A stretch of DNA of 64,000 nucleotides, from positions 87,062,289-87,126,288 of the forward strand of contig OY986436.1 of assembly GCA_963920525.1 (NCBI GenBank), given 5' to 3'. The position numbers were made by a program, and so were the translations under genes. A model generated the notes under the pieces. The model had not been told where the DNA came from. It made no database searches and saw only the letters and a list, made by a program, of their open reading frames with translations. The DNA is from Dichetophora obliterata. Its lineage: Eukaryota > Arthropoda > Insecta > Diptera > Sciomyzidae. Positions 31,312 to 41,966 of this stretch are shown here, piece after piece; position 1 is the stretch's first letter; each line of letters opens with the position of its first letter.

Positions 31312-34068
31312 TTTTTTTTTTTTTTTTTTTTTTTTTAGACTGAACCAACGCTCAGGGGATGCCCCCTATAAATGCGTAAGCATTGTGTTGATTCGGAAGA
31401 TGGGTGATAGTTAGTTGGAGGGTGGATAGATGGAGTAGTGTCGGTGAAGATTTGTTTTGAATTTGCACAGCTCAGAACTGCCGGGAAACACGCTCGCAGG
31501 GAGACTATTCCACAACTTAACCGCGCGACTAAAGAACGAATTATCGCGGTAATGCGAGGTTCTATTAGGCATCGATGCAATGGTAAAGGGGTGGGCTTGG
31601 ACAGCTGCCCGAGTGGACCTGGGAAACACACGAGCTGGTGGCGTCAGGCCATGTATCTCCCTTGAACACTTCCCATGGTAATACCTATACAGAAGGCTTA
31701 GGCAACCTACATTACGTCGATGCTCAAGAGAGTTGAGAGAGGATGAAATACTTTCATCTCCTATCAAATATATCGCACGACATTGAATTCGGTCCAGAAG
31801 CTCCAAATAAGATCTTGAAGCCCCTGCCCAAATGTGCGAATTGTACTCCATTTTCGGCCTAATATATGAGGTGTAGATCATGCGAAGATCAGCTGAAGTG
31901 AAATATTTTTTGCACCGTTTTAGAAAACCTAGGCACTTGCCCGCTTCTTTCGACACATCGAAAATATGATCATTCCAACGAAGATCACATTGGATCGATA
32001 TGCCCAGAACGTCAAGAGCGGCTGATTCCACTAGATCCACACCATTCATATTGAGGGGAGCTAAGGGGCAATCCATCCGCTTGTGGGTTAACAGACAACA
32101 CTGGGTCTTGCTTGCATTGAACTCTACTCTATTAGCAAGACCCCACTCGGAGATTTTTTGTAGATCATTAAGGAGTGTGTCAATCATAGTTTGCCTTTTT
32201 CTCTCAATCTCCATAGAGCTTGGGCGTTTTTTGAATGAATATGAATGACAAATGCTGCTGTCGTCCGCAAACGAATGAATTGGGTTATGCGTCAACGACA
32301 GAAGGTCGTTGATAAAAACCAGAAACAAGGTTGGCGATAGAACTGAACCCTGCGGTACTCCTGCGTTGATGGCGTGCTTCTCGGACGAAATACCGTCAAC
32401 AACGACTCGAATCGTTCTGTCCTTGAGAAAACACGTGATCCATCGAGCAAAATTACTACCAAAACCATATGCAGCAAGTTTTGACACGAGCGCTTTATGC
32501 CACACTCAGTCGAACGCTTTTGAAATATCCAGAGCAACAACCCTGCTCTCGCCGAAAAAGTGAACGCATTTATTCCATTCTTCGGTTAAGAATGCCATAA
32601 GATCACCAGTAGAGCGAGCCCTACGGAAACCATATTGACGGTCACTGAGCAGTTGGTTGTGTTCCAGATAGTTCATAACGTTGAAGTTTATTACGCTCTC
32701 CATAACTTTGGAAAGCGTAGAGCATATCGCAATGGGTCGGTAGTTTGCAGGGTTCGTGGCATCACCCTTTTTAGGTACCGGCTGGACATTTGCCACCTTC
32801 CAACAAGATGGAAATATTCCTGTTCTGTAGGAGATGTTGAAAAGGTTGCGCAAAGGCCGAGCCAGCGAAGAAGCACACATTTTAAGCACAATTGGCGGTA
32901 TGCCATCAGGACCAGAGGCTTTGTTAACGTTGAGATTTGTAAGGACCCTTTTAACTGCTCTCGTTCGAAAGTATATCTCCTGCATTGCAGAAGATCCACC
33001 CCCAACAAAGGGCAGTGGCTGATTGCTATCCGAGAGAGTGGAATTTTGTGCAAACAATCTAGCCATTAGGTTCGCTTTATCAGCCGAGTCAGTGAAGATT
33101 TGGTCATCTTTTAAAAGACCTGGAATCGATGACGATGTCTGGTTCTTAACTCTTTTAACAAATGACCAAAAATTTTTGCTCCCTTTGGGGCAGAGAAGAA
33201 CCTGTTCTCGAATGCGAGCTTCGTGCAGAAAATTTTCGCGTTTTAAAATTGCATTACAGCGATTCCTTGCCTCGATGCGAAGTCTTTTAGTATTAGTATT
33301 CTTGTTAGAACGCCAATTCTGAAAAGCTTCCTCTTTGGACCTGACTGCAATCCTGCAAGTCTCATTAAACCATGAGTGGTCTTTTGGTTTAATGCTTCTC
33401 ATCTTATTGGGGATGAAAGACCGCATACCCAATAGAATAATTTCTTGTACCATGACAGCCGCGGCATTCACATTTCTATCAGCGAAACATAATTTCCAAT
33501 TGAAGCTGCTATAAAAATTATTTAACGCAGTCCAATTTGCCTTTCCATAAAACCATGCAGTCCTCTTCGGGGCTTTAGGCGTAGAGGTGCAGGGGTTAGA
33601 ATATGGAAAAACAGCGGATATGGTACAATGGTCCGAGTTACCAAGAGGTGCGTTGACACTCACATCATATTTTTCATGATGTGAAGTCAGAAAAAGGTCA
33701 AGGATATTATGGCTTTGCAAATCACTTTGGGGGAAAAAAGTGGGTTCCTTCACTAGTTGAATCAGTTGGTTCGATTCAGCAAATAGCTCAACATATTGTC
33801 CAACAGGTGTCAATGGGCCCGAGTGACGTAACCAAGCCGGGTTGTGGACATTGAAATCGCCTGCTACAACGATCTCACTGTCAGGAAACAACCCCAAAAT
33901 ATGCGTAATCGAATCAGAGAGAGAGTCCAGTTTGTTAAAAGTGGGCTCCCTTCCTAGATTCGGACTTCTATAAATAAAGCAGAAATGTAGCAAGTGAGAG
34001 CGAAGCCTGAACCTAACCCACATTGAGCTAAACTCTGGATCGGTCACGTTCAGACTCCGCTCACACTG

Positions 34069-36956
34069 CACTATAGGTCAAATGACCAATTTTGCCTTGC
34101 GAAATTAATTGAAGCGAAAATATTGAATTAATAGAATCCAAAAACGCTGGAAACGCAATAGAATATATAAGTTTAACATAAAAAAACCAGAAATTAACCC
34201 ATTAACGACCATTAACCCTTTTGAGGTTTAAAATTAAAGGAAAAAAAATTAGTTAAAAAAATAAACATTAATCATCGTGAATCGTCGATTAATTTCAAAG
34301 AATATATTTAGTTCAATTCGTTATCTAAACATAAATTCTGCAAAATGATTGCAGATTCTTCTGGTAAAAGCATATTTTCTTCGATTTCACTGTCTACATC
34401 AGTGTCCCCGATCCTGCTTTCAAAGCTTAACAGTTCTATTGCTTCACGTGGAAATTGTGTTAGTTTTCGTTGCTGAATACGCCTCTGTAAATATTTCGAA
34501 GATATAAGGGGATCGGATGTATCCAGAGCTCTATTAAAAACATCCGCAAGATTGTTGGTGCGGCTGTTTTTTCGAGCATGATGCAATCTGTCTGCTTTGT
34601 AGACTTTATGACGTGATTCTGCAGCAGTTTCTCCGAAGGAACCAACTGGTAGCACTGTATTTTCGATTATGTCCTTTGAATGCACCAGAACCTTATGTAC
34701 CGTAGCTGTCATTGGCAACCAAGGATATAGTTTTTGTAAAATTGCACCTGTTTCAAAACAATATGCTTGAAATTTGTATGAGTTTATTGGAAATTGGCAC
34801 GACAAACATATTAGTATAATTTTGAACCGGAACACTAAATTTTCGTCAACGCCAGTAATTTTAGCAAAGATAGCATGGTCAGTAAAAGACCGACGCGCAG
34901 TGTTCCCGTCATTTGTGCTGCCAAATCCACCAACTTTGGGCATATCTACTCTGAGACCGAGCTCTTTCCAGAAAGCGTCTTGAATGCTAATTTTCCTTTT
35001 CGAAACAGCTAGCTTATTGGCTTCAGTTCGTATTTGCCATTTTTGAACAATGCACTTGTAGCCTAAATGTAAAATAAATTCAAAGAACCGGATCCAGCAA
35101 TGTAGAGGGCTCATCCCGTATTTGAAATTTGATTCCTTTGCACGAAATTTTTGAGAAGAGTAGTCATAAGTATTCACGAAATCTTTGGGAGTAGCACCAC
35201 AAATCGGACAAGCTTGAGTCGATTTTGTTTCAGTCAAAATACTAAGCACTTTTCCATCAATAAGTGTTAAACAAAGCTTAAATGATATCTCAACTGTTTT
35301 TCCCTCTCCAATTTCTATGAGTACATTTTCCAAACCATCGATTTCATGTTTTAAATCCAAATCTTCTTTCAGAACCGACTCTTTCGTTTCCTTAACAAAT
35401 TCTAGTTTAATAGGCCGACAAAATCTTATAGATTGGGGGTGTACGATTGTTCCAAACAATCTTTCCAGAGGTCACCACAAGTCTCAACGGCATCATTGTT
35501 GTCGCTAAAAGCGAGCAATCGGAACTTTGCGATGTACTAGGCTCTTGGAATGATTGCTTGAATTGCGCTTGCCCAGTGCTACTGTCAAACCCGTAACTCA
35601 ATATCAGCTCAGACGTCAAATAATTGGTGTTTTCTGCTTCCATGATAGATTCAAAAACCTCTTTTTGCATATGCACAATTCTTTGAGCTGTGTGTGATAG
35701 AACCGACTTCAAAGAAACCTTTGCTACTGTTTCACTCACGCTTACACCATCTGGTCGGCATTTCAATTTTGCAGCAGCAACTTCGTTGTAATGAGGATAT
35801 ATGTCACAGTTTTTCAATTTATTTTGACTACGAATAGCGTTATATTGATCCTTCGAAAAATTATTTTCAAGAATGAAAGCTAATGCTTCATCCGCAGAAA
35901 GTACGATTGGATTTTTCTGCTCTTCTGTGCACAATTTCCTAATTTTTGAAGGCCTCGTTGGGCTTTGAAAAGTTTCTGTAAGGACAGCAACTAAGTCTGC
36001 ATCTCCTTGTCTCCGAGCCGATGTAACTGCTGCGCGAACTAATAAGTTTGTTTCGAAATTTGTTTGGGTTGCAAGCTCTGCTGCTGCCTTTTTTTTCCCA
36101 TATTCCGATTTCTCAATGAAATGTAGTTTTGGACGACCGGCTGCTGAGGTACTTGCATTGGTGGACGGTGTTTGTATAGCAAAGATTAATTCGGATTCAA
36201 GCCAGGGATCATTGCGAATTTTCTCTGCTTTTCTGCCACATTTCACCCATTTTGTTGCCAAATATTTGCAAAAATGGCGTACCTTTTCTTCCACCGAATA
36301 CTCATAGTTCGAAATTTTTACATCACCAATTACATTTAATACGTATTTTACAATCGCGTCATGCTTCTCTTCTTTCGAGCTTTCCTTCTGCCAAACTTCA
36401 AATAATTGCTTTTTTCCGATAGCGTGGTAGCCTAGAAAAAACGATATTATTCACAACGCGCACTTTTGCGAAGTTTGAAATAAAAAGAAATGAACTCTTA
36501 ATGTTTAAGTATATTCATTTCTTTTTACTCTTACATTGCCAAATTTTGCCGAAGCTTTAAAAGTCTGCTTACTTTCAACAAACGTAACATTTTTTAGGTT
36601 ATGTTAAAAAGCTAGATTTTCTCTTTGCAAAATATAAATATTTTTCCGTTTTTTTAATAAAAACATTAATACTCACTTATCTTGCTGTTTTCCATTGTTT
36701 ACTTTCTTTTAATTTTTCGCTTAATGTCCACAATTAGCAATTTAAACAAAGCCAACTACGCAAACAAGTATAAACCACGTTGAAATAAAGTAACTTTGGC
36801 AGAGTGTTGCCACCTGAAATTTATTAGTCTACACAAAAAAAAATCAGATCGTAATGGTTTGGAATATTTCCAACGTGATGGCATCAAAAAAAATGCAAAA
36901 GCTTATTTGTAAAATTTGGGTTTAGCACGGCAAAATTGGTCATTTGACCTATAGTG
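34069..36956 (-). mobile_element. Transib element (A), 2,888 bp, 5-bp target duplication CACTG
   Basis: Perfect inverted ends CACTATAGGTCAAATGACCA, continuing ATTTTGCC (28 bp). Flanking duplication CACTG at 34064-34068 and 36957-36961. A CAC start, 5-bp duplication and about 2.9-kb length with a RAG1-related transposase fit the Transib superfamily. Excision with one CACTG left rejoins the LINE endonuclease frame exactly (codon phase checked by position). It is the youngest of three nested layers. Confidence 0.93.
34308..36695 (-). pseudogene. Transib transposase, RAG1-core related, with intron; one frameshift
   Basis: Exon 1 is 36695-36677 (MENSKI). The intron 36676-36432 has GTGAGT and TTTTCTAG boundaries in phase 1. 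Exon 2 runs from 36431 in frame (YHAIGKKQLFEVWQKES) to a one-base shift near 35430-35438, after TSGKIVWNNRTPP. It continues in the frame ending at 34308 from SIRFCRPIKLEFVKET. Total about 713 codons, close to the usual Transib size. Motifs in order: GFDSSTGQAQFKQ (D1 codon 35584-35586), LTLIDGKVLS (D2 codon 35256-35258), CPICGATPK (zinc CxxC), MPKVGGFGSTNDGNTAR, MTATVHKVLVHS, SFGETAAESRHK (catalytic Glu region), HHARKNSRTNN and DTSDPLISSKYL. All three acidic regions are intact. The shift alone would inactivate it. Confidence 0.9.
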
Positions 36957-37624
36957 CACTGGTACGCTACATCTGTTCTTATAAAAAGGGCAATGCCCCT
37001 ATGCAAAGAAAACAATGGCAGTAAGCGATACCCAGGTATGTGAAAATCCAGTGGATCTGCATCCTCGGCCACCTGGGTCTCGCTCAGTGCCATTATTTGA
37101 GGCCTATGTAGAGTACAATGTACATAGACCGAGAAAAAATTCGCCCTCAGTCCACGAACATTGCAGAAATCTATGCGAAAATTACCCGACATTTCCGCAC
37201 CATGCAAAAATCAAACAAATAAGGGCATACAAGGTAATTAGTTACGGCTGCAAGAGAGCTGCACAACATGAGCAATATAAAAAGTACTGAAGCAAGTGTT
37301 ATGCCTTTACTTCAGCACAATTCAGCCCACTGTGCAACCCAACTTACAAACGTAACTAATGTGAAAGGATGGGGGAGTTGACGGAACCGAAAAAAACAAC
37401 AATTACTTACACAGCGAGGAGCATAGAAAAGCCCCTCACATGGTCAGACAAAAAAAACACCAATGTTGTCGACGGTGTCAATGCTGCTGCTGGCGGCTGG
37501 CTCTATTTAATTTGTACGCGGTGTATATTTAGACACGAGACACTCGACAAAACATTTAATCCACGGGACAAACAACTAGCTTTAATAAAATTAAATTAAA
37601 TTTATGACGGGGACGGACGGACGC

Positions 37625-37657
37625 ACGTCTACGCCCAACGAGATCACGAACGCATGT
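37625..37657 (-). promoter_or_regulatory. LINE 5' internal promoter: start site and DPE
   Basis: Taking the first LINE base (A at 37657) as +1, the hexamer AGACGT occupies +28 to +33 (37630-37625). It matches the downstream promoter element consensus RGWYVT at the position that fly TATA-less promoters and jockey-type LINE internal promoters require. There is no TATA box. This supports the copy being 5'-complete. Confidence 0.6.
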
Positions 37658-39530
37658 GACTTTTTTTCTTGAGTCTTCTCCAAGATTTGTCGTAGCGTAA
37701 AAATTTGGTCGAGTAGACTTTCCAGGTCTGAAGCCACACTGATAAGGTCCAATCAGTTCGTTTACAATGGGCTTCAATATTTCACATAAAACGCTTGACA
37801 GGACCTTATATGCGATATTAAGAAGGCTTATCCCACGATAATTGGCACAGATTGTGGATTGGGCAAAGCACACTGAGATTTCAATCGTTCGGAATGCATT
37901 TTTCCGACCATATTCTGCATAGAAGCTCGTGAATGCATTTAAATAGAGCTTCGCCTCCGTTCTTAAACAGCTCAGCAGGTAATCCATCAGCTCCCGCGGC
38001 TTTGTTATTTTTAAGCCGAGCTATAGCTGTCAGAACTTCGTCATAGTCGGGCAGTGGAACTTCGACGCTGTCATCAGTAATTGGGGTTTCCGGGATATCA
38101 TCTCTATTGGCGGGATTGTTGTCAGCGTTGCCATTTAGAAGCTTAGAGAAGTGTTCCCTCCATAGCATCAGTGTACTCTGGACATCTTTCACTAGATTCC
38201 CGTTTTCATCCTTGCAGGATGAGGCTCCGGTTTTAAAACCATCGGCAAGGCGTCTTATTTTTTCGAAAAATTTTCGGGCCTCATTCCTGTCACCATACAT
38301 CTCAATCTTCTCCTGCTCGTGCTTTTCTGCCTCTCTTTTTTCCGCCTGAAAAGCGTCTCTCTTCCCTCTTCTTTTCCTTGTATCGCTCCTTAGCAGCGTG
38401 CGTTACAACCGACTGCAGGGTGGCTTTGTAGGCGGCGTCTTTCTCTGCAGTGGCGTCGCGACACTCCTGGTCGTACCACTGGTTTCGGCGAGGGCGGTGG
38501 TAGCCAATCACCTCTTCAGCAGCCGCACGCATGGAGTTGGAAATGTGTGTCCACTGCGTGCATATATCATCGATTGGAGGAGTACTTTGAAGCAGGAATG
38601 AGAGTCGAGTGGCAAAAGCTTCGGCTGTCTGTTTCGATTGCAGCTTGTCGACGTCTAGCTTTCCCTATGTAGGGTTGCGTGTATTATTAGCTGCGCACAG
38701 TCGTGTACGGATCTTGGCTGCGACAAGATAGTGATCCGAGTCAATGTTTGCACCACGGATCGTGCGTACATCTAAAATAATGGAAGAGTGCTTTCCGTCG
38801 ATCAAAACGTCATCAATTTGATTTTTTGTTTTTTGATCAGGGGACATCCAGGTGGCTTTATGAATATTGAGATGCTTGAATCTAGTGCTACTACGACCAT
38901 GTTTCATGCTGCGGCGAAGTCAATCAGCTTCATTCCGTTATCGGAGGTGTTGTCGTGGAGGCTAATTTTCCAACTGTTGGACAAAATATATTTTCCTTGC
39001 CCGCCTTAGCGTTGAGGTCACCAAGCATGATTTTTACGTCGTGACGGGGGCAGCGCTCGTACGCATTTTCAAGGCTCTACGAGCGCCTTGGTCTCATCGT
39101 CCTTGTCTTCTGTCGGAGCATGCACACATATCAGGCTTATATTAAAAAATTTAACCTTGATGTGGATTAAGGCAAGCCGTTCGTTCACAGGTGTGAATCG
39201 CAGAACGTGGGGCCGTAGTCTCTTGCCAACTATAAATCAGCATCCAAACTAGTGCTTCTCCGCATGGCCGCTGTAGTAGATATCACAGGGTGCATGCCGA
39301 ACGCAACCCTGTCCCTTCCATCGCATTTCTTGGATAGCAGTGATATCAGCTTTGTATCTTTCCAAGACATCAGCCAGTTGGATAGAGGCACCTTACCAAT
39401 TAAGGGTTCGGACATTCCAAGTGCATATCCGTAAATCATTATCAGTTTTTCCTTTGCAGAAGTCGTCATCAGATTTGGGGATCAGTTTTCTTCTTTTCTT
39501 AATTGTTTTCATTGAAATGGGTTTTTACGG
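37658..39530 (-). pseudogene. RTE-like LINE, endonuclease and RT N-terminal half
   Basis: Reading downward: ICTWNVRTLN at about 39425, LADVLERYKADITAIQEMRW, YYSGH, RPHVLRFTPVNERLA, ICAHAPTEDKDDET, then HKATWMSPDQKTKNQID, HSSIILDVRTIRGANIDSDH (catalytic SDH region, about 38730) and LVAAKIRTRLCA. The RT linker follows (FFEKIRRLADGFKTGASSCK, LKNNKAAGADGLPAELFK), then CANYRGISLLNIAYKVLSS and CGFRPGKST. It stops at the target site at 37661. Frames shift repeatedly and stops occur. A short frame near 39510 may be the original start (KRRKLIPKSDDDF). The downstream half is at 30270-31311. Confidence 0.88.
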
Positions 39531-39559
39531 GCTGGCTAACATTAACCGTCTTTAAGTTC

Positions 39560-40400
39560 AAATATTTTTAAAGGGTTTGGGAAACTGGAACACGCGGTAC
39601 AGATGACTTCTTCTGGTATTTGATTCCAAATTATCTGCAAAAGGTGTTTGAATTGTTCCATTTTTACTGTGTTAAAATTTGTTAGTTTGCCGAGCATTTA
39701 TCCCTAAATTAAAAAATCCAATGGATTCAGATCCGGAGAAGATAGAGGCCATTCATCCACCGGAATAAAATAGGAAATATTTTCTTTGCACCAGCTCTCA
39801 AAAGTTATTGCTTTGTGAGCCGGTGCAAAGTCTTGCTGAAAGCAATATAGCACATTTCCAAAAAGCTCGGATGGATGGTCACAAAATGGCTGATCCGCAC
39901 TTCATCCAAATAATATTTTGCATTGATTTTTATGCCTTTATCAATAAAAAGGAGAGGAAGCTTGCCTTTTGTGGATATGGCTCACCAATATGACATATGG
40001 TACGTTTTGGTATCTTTCAATCCCTTTCTTAACTGATGGAATATCGCAATCGTAGTATAGACATTCTGTGAGTTATGAATTTTTTGCAGAATTAACAAAT
40101 TATTATCAGAAAATACAATATGCAACTTACGTACAGCTGAAGGAGTAGCTACTTTCTCTTCTTATTTTCTCGTGGCGTTCCGTAAGGTATTGAATTCCTT
40201 TTTTTTTCGTATGTCTTCATCGTTAAATTTTTGTTGAAGATGTTTCGAATAGTTTTACGACTCACATTCAGATCTTTGGTCAGTTTTCCCCCAGAAACAG
40301 CATAATTTCCCCTTATTCGTTCACGAACATTCTTCACCAGATTAGTAGTTCTCACGCTGCGTTTTCGACCATCCTTTTTACCAAACAAACTTTTCATTTT
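39560..40400 (-). pseudogene. DD37D (maT-like) Tc1/mariner-superfamily transposase remnant
   Basis: Reading downward from 40397: KDGRKRSVRTTNLVKNVRER, then RGNYAVSGGKLTKDLNVSRK, a paired helix-turn-helix region, then degenerate text through GIKINAKYYLDEV. Then FQQDFAPAHKAITFESW and WPLSSPDLNPLDF at about 39730. Spacing from QQD to PLD is 37 residues, the DD37D group. There are stops after DFLI and frame changes in the middle. No terminal repeats were found, so element limits are open. It lies directly beside the 5' end of the RTE-like LINE. Confidence 0.82.
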
Positions 40401-41054
40401 AAAATTAATGTAAGGATTAAGATTTCTAAAAATTCAAAACGAGTAGATTTTTTAAAATTTTGTATAATAATAGTAACAATTTTTTAAGTTTAATTTCCGT
40501 TTTTTTTTTTAGGAAAAATCATAGAAATAAAAAACTTGCCCATACAAAAACTTTTTTAAGAAAACTCCAGCCAGCTAGCTAGGGTAAACATATTGAGAAA
40601 TCTTTTCGTGAAGACTACTGCAATGAACAGGGTGACCGTTTTGCCAGACTGCCTTTCTTCCGCAAGCAAAGAAATCTGTCAAAATCTACTAACAAATTCC
40701 AAAAAACTACTAGGAATATACTAACAGTTTTAAGAATATTTTTTCAAAAAAATGAAGAATTTAATCTGTAAATACTTATTATTGAAAATTAAAAACAGCA
40801 TGTATGAATTTTTTGTAAACTTTTTGTGCTACCAGCACAGAAGCTGATTTACTTACTTAAGCCGTTTGAGGGTAATTTTATAATCAAATAAAAAGTAAAT
40901 ATTTTTATTTTTTATGCAATAAAACATATATTTATTAATTGTATTTAAAAAAAACAAAATAAGAAATAACAGAACATTTTCTTCACAGAAAAATAAAAGA
41001 AATAATATATGACTATATACATCAGTATACTTATATCAAGATCTATCTATATCT
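40401..41054. other. AT-rich stretch, no gene seen
   Basis: Nothing recognisable is encoded. Several poly(A)/poly(T) runs occur, including T12 near 40499. A segment around 40840-40880 is less AT-rich but has no frame of note. Confidence 0.45.
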
Positions 41055-41966
41055 TCTATACTATTATATAAAATTTAAGTGAAGAGATTGATACTCCAAA
41101 AGTACAGGGCCGATTTTTATGAAAAATTTGTAAATATCATATTTGTGCTACATATTTTTGTAGGAGTATTTTTCTTTCGAAATTTTAATAAGTATATATA
41201 AAATTAGTCAAAATAAGATTAGGTTAAATAAGCTCATGTGTGAAAAATTGTCCGTCCTAGTAAAAAAATATGCTATCGCTCCCAGGAGGAGCAACAAGGG
41301 AGCGCTCTTTTGCTGTTTTGTTGTATCAAAAAGTGAGGAATTAATGAAAATAATAAAATAAAGTAAGGCATGTGCTTTTTAGGAAACTCTTTAATTATTT
41401 TCTGTGAAACAAAAAGTATTTTAAATGTTCCTTTCATTCGATTCGCGTCGTTTCGACGAGGTCGTGAAGTGCGACCAGCCAACAGTTATTGCGTTTTGTC
41501 CATCCGCTGATGCGACTGACGCAATTAAAGTACAGTTTTTAAATAGAAACAAAAACTATTTGTATTTTGTGATGGCGTTATAAATCTCATGATTTGGCCA
41601 AATAATTGCATTGCCACCTTAGGGTCTTGAAGTCTACTTGAGCTAGGGAAGTCTAGCGTTCGGAGTAAACCTAAATAAAAAAAAATGTTCCTTTGCTGAT
41701 TCACTTGGATCATTTATTGATCGCTCTTTTTAAGCTCCTCTGAGATGTTAAAAGGAGCGCTACCCTTCCTAGGACACGCAATGTTAAAAGAGAACACAAA
41801 ATACACCTAGCTTGGATCAATAAGGAGCACTCCACTGCTCCTCAGGGACCACTCCCAGATCACTCATAGGATGATCCACTTTTTTACTGGGGTCTTTAAA
41901 GCATTAAGGAGATAAAAAATGTCGGTGGCGAAGCCGCAGACAACAGTGGCCTGCTCATTTATTTAT
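41055..41966 (+). mobile_element. Helitron remnant with family A insertion
   Basis: Starts TCTATACTATTATATAAAAT and aligns with 16558-16740. It ends near GGTGGCGAAGCCGCAGACAA, similar to the GGCGAAGC-type 3' ends of the other Helitrons, although the expected CTAG is mutated (the following bases read CAGTGGCC). A family A element occupies 41256-41892. Confidence 0.55.
41256..41892 (+). mobile_element. Non-autonomous TIR element, family A, copy 2
   Basis: 637 bp, from CCTAGTAAAAAAATATGC to TTTTTTACTGGGG. It is alignable end to end with 1487-2479 once that copy's 307-bp insertion is ignored, at roughly 85% by eye. It carries no coding. Confidence 0.75.

Larger units (their letters stand above)
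31411..37207 (-). pseudogene. LINE endonuclease-reverse transcriptase ORF2, one nonsense codon, split by Transib
   Basis: The ORF starts at ATG 37207 (MHGAEMSGNFRIDFCNVRGL). The endonuclease N-terminus (RPQIMALSETQ, IPGYRLLP, GIALFIR) runs to AYQ at about 36961. After the Transib it resumes ERSLNVTDPEF at 34063 with the frame preserved. Then come HFCFIYRSP, VVAGDFNVHNPAW, the GNSDHCTIS catalytic His site at about 33620-33645, NKASGPDGIP, KGDATNPANYRPIA, and motif A VVALDISKAFD. A TGA follows at 32508-32506 where CGA (Arg) is expected (next residues VWHKALVSKL). Then GVPQGSVLSPTLF and HSFADDSSI (32260-32271), ending at 31411. Joined length is about 967 codons. That single stop is the only defect I see. 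Confidence 0.9.
31312..37657 (-). mobile_element. CR1/jockey-type LINE, apparently 5'-complete, carrying a Transib
   Basis: On the minus strand it starts at 37657 (ACATGCGTTCG) and ends in an A-tail of 25 (T run at 31312-31336). The host RTE sequence reads CAAGAAAAAAAGTC before it and AAAAAAGTCGACACC after it, so a target duplication of about 10 bp (A-run plus GTC) is present. Removal restores GAA-AAA-AAA-GTC-GAC in the RTE frame. Removing the Transib (34069-36956) leaves about 3.45 kb: a 450-bp leader, one EN-RT frame, a short 3'UTR and poly(A). No ORF1 is present. A 3' fragment of the same family is at 58437-58995. Confidence 0.9.

Noticed and set aside
31312..31336. Poly(T) run as an assembly or sequencing artefact
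   Set aside because: It is the complement of the poly(A) tail of the adjacent LINE and is flanked by a matching target duplication.
32635..33322. Plus-strand open frames of 60-144 codons
   Set aside because: Antisense to the CR1/jockey-type LINE ORF2, whose motifs on the minus strand fully explain the region.
34308..36695. A domesticated host RAG1-like gene
   Set aside because: The coding sequence lies between perfect 28-bp inverted ends with a CACTG duplication inside a LINE, so it is a mobile Transib, not a domesticated gene.
38107..38601. Plus-strand open frames of 67-80 codons
   Set aside because: Antisense shadows of the RTE-like LINE linker region (FFEKIRRLADGF, KNNKAAGADGLP) on the minus strand.
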